Shown here piece by piece: positions 7,250 to 13,697 of a stretch of 13,697 nt of DNA. Position 1 is the stretch's first letter. Every line of letters starts with the position of its first letter. Location: the NCBI GenBank assembly GCA_024220525.1, contig JAMYWO010000209.1, forward strand, positions 59,162-72,858, written 5' to 3'. The position numbers and the translations under genes were made by a program. Under the pieces are notes generated by a model. That model searched no databases, was not told the origin of the DNA, and was given only the letters and a program-made list of their open reading frames with translations. Origin of the DNA: Cochliopodium minus (taxonomy: Eukaryota; Discosea; Himatismenida; Cochliopodiidae).

Positions 7250-10200
7250 ATGAGAAATGTGTTTTCAAATCAAATACAGGACAATTTATTCAGACTATTG
7301 GACAATGAAGAATTAGAGGGATTGCAAAAAATACAGTATGGAGAATTCTATCTCAAAATCTACCCACCTATCTCCAAAATAAAATTGCCAGATATAAAAC
7401 AAGAGAAGATAGACCAACCATCATTGCAATCCCAAGAAGAAAGCATAGAAAATAAGATTTCGGCCTTTTATATTTTATCATCCCAAAGTAATTTTAATGT
7501 AATAAGCGAGTATATACATACATTCAGAATTGGTAAAAACATATAACGAATTAAAACAGAAATTAGATTGATAGGAAGTTATTGGACTAAAATATAAAAC
7601 CTAAATTTAGGAGTTATCCAAAAATTACAAAATTTTCAAATTTTTAAAGCATTCTTTATTATCCTCTAACAAAATTGAAAATTTTAGAAAAAGTATTCCT
7701 AATTTTTAATAGAAATCATATGTTTACATAAAATTCAATCTGATTTGAAGCTAATTATCAATTAAAAAAATATTAACTTTAAATAATTTTATGAGTGATT
7801 AAAATTTTGTCAATCTTTAATGAAAAAAAAAATTTCTGAGGAAATAATGAATCCATTTTTGATCATTGAATTAGACATGTCCAAATTTTATAACTTTATC
7901 AGATATTAATTTATGAAAGAATTTCTAACAAATTTTTGAACATCTCTATGATTGCATCCATAAAACTTCTTAAACATACACCAAAACGAATTTATTAAAG
8001 AATTTCATTTTCACATTATTCAGTCAGATTAGAATTTTAATGAAAAAAAAAATAAAAGTAAAACGAGTGAAATATTCAATTAAAATGATTAATAAAATAC
8101 CTCAGTTTTTTCTTCAACATTTTTTTTAATCAAAAAAAATTTTAAATACAGCCACAAGCCAACTAGAACTAAAAGATCTTTTAGAGCTACTATACTTCTC
8201 CGTTCTACTGGGAGAATTAAACAGAATGAAAGCAATGTTAGTAATAGAATTAGAAAAGAGATTAAAAGAAAGCAGCGTGATGGAGATAGGAGATCTACTA
8301 AAGAAGAGCGAGAGGATCGGTTTCAACGAGATAGTTGACTGGCTCATTTTTTTTTTCAACTTGATGGGTCCTTGTGAGGAGGATCTTGAGAAGATTGATC
8401 TTCCTAGAAAGTTGGAGAGAAGGGCTTTGTTGACCAAAAATAAAAATTATTTCGTCCCTATATTTCTTTTGGATATTTCAACAGATGTAAAAAATAAACT
8501 AAAAAACAAAATAATAAAAAATAAAAAAATAATAAAATAATAAAATATAAAATAATAAAATAATAAATAAAATATAAAATCAAATCAAAAATAAAAAAAT
8601 AAAAAAATAACAAAATATAAAATAATTAAATAATAAAATAATAAAATAATAAAAAAATGAAAATAAAAAAATGAAAATAAAAAATAAAAAATAAAAAATA
8701 AAATATTTTTAAATTATTTGTTTGGAAAAAAAGGAAAAAATAGATCTTTTGAAAAGTAAAGACAAAAATGGTCCAGAAAACTTTGTGGACATAATGAAAA
8801 TTTTGTGGAAAGAGAGAAAAGTGACAGGAGATTATATCGTCAAAAGCAAACAAGACAATATCGAGCAGAAATATCACAAGTTTGTTCTCATAACCATGGA
8901 GTTTTTTCACCTCCAACATACACAAGTAAAAAAAAAAAATAGTTTCACATTTAAATTTTATTATTGTATTTTTATTCAAAAAATTTAAAGATGAATATTT
9001 TTATAAATTAAAACCAATATTAAAAAAATAAAGAAATATAATTTTTTTTATTTTTAAAGAAATGTTAATTTTTTATTAATTATTTTGTAAGAAATGTTAA
9101 TTTTTATTTTTATTTTGCATTAATTTTAAATTTTAGAAATGTTTATTTTTCATTTTACTTTTTATTGATTATTTTATTTTTATTTTTAATTTAAAAATAA
9201 TTGATAGTCTAAAAACTTTTCAAATGAAGAAAAAAATCAACATACAACAGATCTTCATTCCAAAATCTTCAAAAACTTGACGAAAATCGTTTATTTGCAG
9301 TCCATAGCTCATTTGGGACCTTTAGATTCCATCTTTTTGCTGGATAAGGAGAAGGAGGGGCTTTTCTTTTATTTCGCCGCTACCGATAATGACAACAATG
9401 TCTTTTTCATGGCTATAAGGAATGGTCTTGTCAAGGCAAAGTTTAAAATCAACGAGAAGAACGTTTTGGATACTTTGTTGTTCACTCTCAAGAATCATGG
9501 TCACGAAAGTAAATTTTTTTTTATTTTTGTTATCATTATTTTTTTTTTTTTATTTTAAAATATTTTATGTGTTTTTTTAATTTTTTTTTATTTTTATTAT
9601 TCTTTTTATGTTTTTTTTAGTTTTATTCATTTTAAAATATATTTAATAGATTTAATATTTTTATTAATATTTTATTTTTATTGTTCGTTTCATTTTATTT
9701 TTATTTTTCGTTTTATTTATTTTTTAAACATTTATTTTTTAAATATTTATTTTTTATTTTTATTTAAATATTTTATTTTAAAATTTTCTGTTTTTATTTT
9801 CATTTATTATTTTATTTACTTTTAAAAAGAACTACAAGTACAATGTGGAAACTATTTGATGAAGCTGAGCGTCTCAGAAATGATCTCCAAATACGATCTC
9901 AAAGACCAAAACCTCATCCTCAGCAACTGCAACCAAACACAATACGATCTGATCAAAAACCTCATAGAACTCAACCAAAAGTCGAAAAAGAAGATCAACC
10001 AGTACTTCCAAATGATATTGGAGTCGGAAGATTCTTTTTTCTTACAGAAACAAGCTTATGTTTTCTACGAAGAGAAACAATATGACAAAGCTTTCATTCT
10101 TTTTAAAAAATCTGCTGATAAAGAGAATGATGTCTCCATTTTTAGCGTTGGCGTTTGTTATGAGTTTGGCGAGGGCGTTGAGAAGAGTATAGAGACTGCT

Positions 10201-10284
10201 ATTGCTTTTTATAAGAGGGCTGCGAATATGGGTTATCAGAATGCCATTGATGCCTTGAATCGCTTGTCCAACTACAAGGTTTAA
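7250..10284 (+). CDS. Tandem BTB-like / Sel1-repeat protein, about 521 residues
   Basis: Five exons: 7250-7532, 8152-8486, 8734-8925, 9208-9508 and 9830-10284; junction phases are 1, 0, 0, 1 and all fit. The join of exons 1 and 2 gives ISEYIHTFRIATSQLELKDL followed by LLYFSVLLGELNRMKAML, and the join of exons 4 and 5 gives INEKNVLDTLLFTLKNHGHE followed by KLQVQCGNYLMK. Both resemble the C-terminal helices of a BTB domain, so I see two diverged BTB regions (about residues 30-150 and 225-390), the first followed by a BACK-like helical stretch (SVMEIGDLLKKSERIGFNEI). YHKFVL near residue 257 resembles the BTB His-Lys-x-x-Leu motif. The last 85 residues hold a TPR-like helix pair (YDKAFILFKKSADKEN) and a clear Sel1 repeat (VGVCYEFGEGV, AIAFYKRAANMGYQNA). 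Such proteins can be Cul3 adaptors or scaffolds; the partner is unknown. Exon 3's start is the least certain limit. Confidence 0.75.
7533..8151 (+). other. Long intron 1 of the BTB/Sel1 gene, no exon recognised
   Basis: This 619-nt stretch begins GTAAAA and ends TACAG. It has mixed AT-rich text rather than the simple A or T runs of the later introns. I found no convincing open frame, and removing it whole gives a continuous BTB-like sequence. It may hide a small exon or RNA, but I see no evidence for one. Confidence 0.5.
8507..8703 (+). repeat. A-rich low-complexity tract in BTB/Sel1 intron 2
   Basis: The tract is built of irregular AATA and ATAAAA units, occupying most of intron 8487-8733. 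No coding signal is seen in it. Its A-rich composition contrasts with the T-rich intron 4 of the same gene. Confidence 0.65.
9509..9829 (+). repeat. T-rich low-complexity intron 4 of the BTB/Sel1 gene
   Basis: These 321 nt start GTAAAT and end AAAAG, and are made largely of TTTTATTT units. Nothing else is recognised in the stretch. Confidence 0.6.
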
Positions 10285-10543
10285 AATAAGGAAAATCTAT
10301 CCCTTTTTCTTATTATTTTGTTCTATTTTTTTTTGTTCATAATTAAAAAAAAAGGTATTTGTTTGTTTAAAAAGTATTCTTTCAATTTAAAAATTATTCT
10401 TTCTTTAAAAAAAAACAAATGAAAAAGTCTAATCGTGTATTAAAGTTGTTCGTATTCTTCTAATTCTAAAATGAATCATTTGGCCTTGTAAAGTGAATTA
10501 AAATATTTTTAATTAAAGTGATCTCAAATCATTATTTTCCCAT
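10285..10543. other. Convergent 3' spacer between BTB/Sel1 gene and FS4
   Basis: The two genes end tail to tail with 259 nt between their stops. The last 20 nt or so (from about 10524) are shared with the 3' flank of FS6 and so belong to the FS4 unit. No gene or clear terminator is seen. Confidence 0.6.
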
Positions 10544-11740
10544 CTAAAAGTTTAATTGTTTGACATCAATCGACAAAAGTTCAATAGGAAGGAGAGAATT
10601 ATTATCACAATGAATCAAATTCAAAAAAATGATTTGATTGTTTTGGTAGCAAGTGCTGACGAAAGGATAAAGATATTCTCCTTCAGGAACAACAATCCCA
10701 TTCATAGTAAATTGATAAACAAGATCTTTTACTTCAGGTTTTTTATAGAAAAAACTGACAGTTGCATTCTCTTTTTCATAACTTCCCTTGTGAAGCAAAA
10801 AGTAAACTGTTGCTTTCTCTTTAAAATTCGTACACTTTGATGGAAGTTCTTTTCCTTGTCTGTTTGTGCACCAATAAGCACAAGTATTAAAGTGATAATA
10901 TCCAAATCTATATCTAATTTTAAGTGAAAAAAGGTTTATATTCCAATTTGATTTTTAATTATTATTTAATTTTTAAATTTAAGAAATATTTTTTTATTGA
11001 AAATATTTAATTTGAAAAGTTTTTAATGTATTTGATAAAGTTTTTAAAAAATATTGTTTTTTAAAAAATGGATTACTTATCAACTCCAAATCCTGTGTTT
11101 AATGTATCAGGTACTTTTGTTTGTTTTAAAGCAACTCCAATTGTAACATTGTTCCTTTTCATTTTTGAATTAAAATTTTTTGGAGGTTTTTAAATTTATA
11201 AAAAATAAAAAATTAATATTTTTTTTTTTTTTTTTACTCTCGAATGCTCTCCAAAAAAAATGGATACAAAACTCCTTCTATCACAAAACTTTTTCCCAAT
11301 GCAGTTTGCCAATTATCAAGTTCTATTTTTTTTCAAAATCAAAATAAGATTTAAAAAATTGATTTTTTTTTAAAAATTCAAAATATACCATCAATATGAA
11401 TGAGGTGTTTTCTGTTATTTTCATCCAATTTGAATTTCCCATCAAATTTTGAATCATCCCATCCATTCCTCATCAAAAGATAATTCAATTTCCAAGATTT
11501 TACAGATGTGGGCAAAGAGATGCATAGAAATGGATCGATCAGTTTGAATTGATTCTCAAAAAAGAGTTTCCAGAATTTTTCCTCTTCTTTCAAAATGAAG
11601 AAAAAGCTTTTGCAAACAACTGCCATCGAATATAATTCTTCATATTCTAATTTTGAAAGGATCATCATCCAAATTTGTTTATCATTCAAAGAAATACAAT
11701 TATTTTTTGTTATTGGCTTTCTTTTTGACTCAAATTCCAT
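10544..11740 (-). CDS. FS4: intact F-box/SPRY protein, 294 residues
   Basis: This is a probable SCF ubiquitin-ligase substrate adaptor. Exons are 11740-11389, 11322-11238, 11154-11077 and 10913-10544, with phases 1, 2, 2 and an open joined frame ending TAG. I start at 11740 (MEFESKRKPITKNN) because FS5 starts identically; an in-frame ATG at 11767 would add nine residues. The F-box is near residues 15-60 (NDKQIWMMILSKLEYEEL, EEKFWKLFFENQF). SPRY follows: WDDSKFDGKFKLDENN, WQTALGKSFVIEGVLYPFFL, NVTIGVALKQTK, YRFGYYHFNTCAYWCTNRQ, ATVYFLLHKGSYEKENATVS, LYPFVSTCYQNNQIIFLNL. The 3' half of exon 1, intron 1 and exon 2 are identical to FS5, whereas the SPRY exon is nearly identical to FS6, so this copy is a mosaic of its neighbours. 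It ends convergently with the BTB/Sel1 gene. Confidence 0.88.
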
Positions 11741-11893
11741 TTTTTTTAATTTCAAAAGAAAAATCATTTAACGAAATTTTTAAATCATATTAAGTATAAT
11801 GCTTAAAATCTTGGTGATTAATGTTTTTATTGAAATCACTTTATTTTTATAATGCATTCAAATGATTAGGAAAAAAAAAAAATTTTCATAAAA

Positions 11894-13049
11894 TTAATAA
11901 AGAGGAATGTTTTTTTTTTTCAATTCTAGTTCAGTGACATCAACTCCAACAAATTTGCTGGGAAGGAGACTTTGACCACTTTGAATCAAATCCAAGAAAA
12001 TGATCTGATTGTTATGATAATAAGTACTAACGAAAGGATAAAGATATTCTCCTTTAGGAACAACAATTCCATTCATTGTAAACTGGTAAACAGGATCTTT
12101 TTCTTCAGGTTTTTTATAGAAAAAACTGACAGTTGCATTCTCTTTTTCATAACTTCCTTTGTGAAGTAAAAAGTAAACTGTTGCTTTTTCTTTGAATATC
12201 TCGCAAGTTGGAAGGTATTTGCCTTGCCTGTTTGTGCACCAATAAGCTCCACTATTAAAGTAATAAAATCCAAACCTGTATCTTTTTATAAAGTATAAAA
12301 ATATTAAAAAGAAATTTTATCATCAAAACTAACTTTGAAAAATAAAATCATTTTTTTCAAGAAATTTAATTTTTAAAAATAAATTAATAACAACAAATAA
12401 TTATTTTTATTCCTTACTCATCAACTCCAAATCCTGTATTTAATGTATCGGGTGCTTTGGTTTCTTTCAATGCTACCCCAATAGTGATGTGGTATCTAAA
12501 TTTAAACAGTTTAAAAACTAGTTTGTGAATAAAAATAAAATTCTACTCTCGAATGCTCTCCAAAAAAAATGGATACAAAACTCCTTCTATCACAAAACTT
12601 TTTCCCAATGCAGTTTGCCAATTATCAAGTTCTATTTTTTTTCAAAATCAAAATAAGATTTAAAAAATTGATTTTTTTTTAAAAATTCAAAATATACCAT
12701 CAATATGAATGAGGTGTTTTCTGTTATTTTCATCCAATTTGAATTTCCCATCAAATTTTGAATCATCCCATCCATTCCTCATCAAAAGATAATTCAATTT
12801 CCAAGATTTTACAGATGTGGGCAAAGAGATGCATAGAGATGGATCGATCAGTTTGAATTGATTCTCAAAAAAGAGTTTCCAGAATTTTTCCTCTTCTTTC
12901 AAAATGAAGAAAAAGCATTTGCAAACAACTGCTATTGAATATAATTCTTCATATTCTAATTTTGAAAGGATCATCATCCAAATTTGTTTATCATTCAAAG
13001 AAATTAAATTATCTTTTGTTATTGGTTTTCTTTTTGACTCAAATTCCAT
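11894..13049 (-). CDS. FS5: intact F-box/SPRY protein, 300 residues
   Basis: This is a probable SCF adaptor with exons 13049-12698, 12631-12547, 12495-12418 and 12281-11894 (phases 1, 2, 2; total 903 nt with stop). The start MEFESKRKPITKDN follows a long A run. The F-box occupies about residues 15-60 (ISLNDKQIWMMILSKLEYEE, VVCKCFFFILKEEEKFW). The SPRY domain runs from WDDSKFDGKF through WQTALG, YHITIGVALKETKAPDT, YRFGFYYFNSGAYWCTNRQ, ATVYFLLHKGSYEKENATVS and LYPFVSTYYHNNQIIFLDL. The C-terminus (VTELELKKKNIPLY) is longer than in FS4 and FS6. Intron 2 is only 51 nt. It lies head to tail with FS4 (153 nt from stop to next start) and FS6. Confidence 0.9.
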
Positions 13050-13360
13050 TTTTTTTTTTATATTTTTTTTTTTTCAATTTTATATTAAAAATGAATTAAA
13101 ATAGAGATTTAAACAAAAAACAGAAAAGTCCAAAATAAAAACTAATCAAAAATTGAAGATATTTGTTTAATAAACTTGGCGCTTATGAATACCAAACTAA
13201 ATTTACAAATGTAACAAATTACACTAAATTATATCAGTTCCTTGATGTAATTGATTATTAAAATTATTATCTCCGAGTTTGGTCTGATTATTTTTAATTT
13301 TCTTCTGTTTTTAATATTCTGGAATTTTACAATCAAATCATTATTTTCCCATCTAAAAGT
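13050..13360 (-). promoter_or_regulatory. Spacer between FS6 stop and FS5 start; presumed FS5 promoter
   Basis: These 311 nt are AT-rich and carry no ORF of note beyond an overlap with FS5's antisense. They must hold the end of FS6 and the FS5 promoter. The only unusual string is TTGGCGC near 13177, a rare GC-rich heptamer in this background; I do not assign a factor to it. T runs at 13050-13075 read as the A run before the FS5 ATG. Confidence 0.4.
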
Positions 13361-13697
13361 TTATTGTTTGACATCAATCGACAAAAGTTCAATAGGAAGG
13401 AGAGAATTATTATCACAATGAATCAAATTCAAAAAAATGATTTGATTGTTTTCATAGCAAGTGCTGACGAAAGGATAAAGATATTCTCCTTTAGGAACAA
13501 CAATTCCATCAAGAGTAAATTGGTAAACAGGATCTTTTTCTTCAGGTTTTTTGAAGAAGAAACTGACAGTTGCATTCTCTTTTTCATAACTTCCGTTGTG
13601 AAGCAAAAAGAAAACTGTTCCTTTCTCTTTAAAATTCGTACACTTTGATGGAAGTTCTTTTCCTTGTCTGTTTGTGCACCAATAAGCACAAGTATTA
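13361..13697 (-). CDS. FS6: F-box/SPRY protein, SPRY exon only (cut by right window edge)
   Basis: This is the C-terminal exon of a sixth family copy; the F-box half lies beyond the window. It reads NTCAYWCTNRQGKELPSK, then GTVFFLLHNGSYEKENATVS, FKKPEEKDPVYQF and LYPFVSTCYENNQIIFLNL, the second half of a SPRY domain. It is closest to FS4, with the same IELLSIDVKQ tail. One base fewer in the TTTAATTG run of FS4 makes the stop come directly after VKQ, where FS4 continues with LNF. The stop overlaps an AATAAA string that could be a polyadenylation signal. Confidence 0.82.
   Translation of the reverse strand, partial: NTCAYWCTNRQGKELPSKCTNFKEKGTVFFLLHNGSYEKENATVSFFFKKPEEKDPVYQFTLDGIVVPKGEYLYPFVSTCYENNQIIFLNLIHCDNNSLLPIELLSIDVKQ

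Noticed and set aside
8126-8979. Minus-strand ORFs at 8126-8437 and 8626-8979
   Set aside because: They lie antisense to BTB/Sel1 exons 2 and 3 and include translated low-complexity intron sequence.
9843-10085. Plus-strand ORF starting MWKLFDEAERL
   Set aside because: It is out of frame with the Sel1-encoding exon 9830-10284, which joins in phase to exon 4.
12073-12273. Minus-strand ORF in a second frame of the FS5 SPRY exon (and 13429-13689 in FS6)
   Set aside because: It overlaps the frame that gives the SPRY motifs and splices in phase, so it is an out-of-frame shadow.
1-13697. tRNA, rRNA, transposase or viral genes
   Set aside because: I looked for conserved tRNA arms, GC-rich rRNA-like blocks and transposase or polymerase motifs on both strands and saw none.

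Overview
The window is extremely AT-rich eukaryotic DNA. Genes are cut by short introns (51 to 619 nt) with GT..AG ends, most donors read GTAAAA or a close variant, and most start codons follow a run of A. The gene content fits a free-living amoeboid protist: a RasGEF / cyclic-nucleotide-binding / GRAM protein built like the Dictyostelium cGMP-binding proteins GbpC and GbpD, tandem F-box/SPRY genes and a BTB/Sel1 gene. A dictyostelid-like amoebozoan, or another AT-rich amoeba such as an anaeramoebid, is my inference; no rRNA or standard marker gene is present to settle it.

Layout, left to right. 1-3044 holds three copies of one F-box/SPRY gene family, all on the minus strand (called FS1 to FS3 here): FS1 runs off the left edge, FS2 is intact, and FS3 loses its 5' end at an N at 3045. 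3046-6957 is a minus-strand gene of at least nine exons for a RasGEF_N - RasGEF - cNMP-binding - GRAM protein whose 3' end is lost in an A/T heptamer repeat at the same N. 6958-7249 is a divergent promoter region. 7250-10284 is a plus-strand five-exon gene for a protein of about 521 residues with two BTB-like regions and a C-terminal TPR/Sel1 region. 10544-13697 is a second minus-strand block of the F-box/SPRY family (FS4 and FS5 intact, FS6 cut by the right edge).

The F-box/SPRY genes share one exon plan: F-box exon, 79-85 nt exon, 78 nt exon, long SPRY exon, with intron phases 1, 2, 2. The products should be substrate adaptors of SCF-type ubiquitin ligases. The RasGEF protein should activate a Ras/Rap GTPase under control of its cyclic-nucleotide and GRAM modules. 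BTB proteins often serve Cul3 ligases, so most genes here point to ubiquitin ligation and small-GTPase signalling, but nothing in the sequence shows that they act together. The copies differ in divergence along their length (FS4 resembles FS5 at one end and FS6 at the other), which points to recent exchange within the array. The N and both window edges lie in sequence shared between copies, so the truncations there are probably assembly breaks. All exon limits were worked out by hand from splice sites, reading phase and comparison between copies; there is no transcript evidence.
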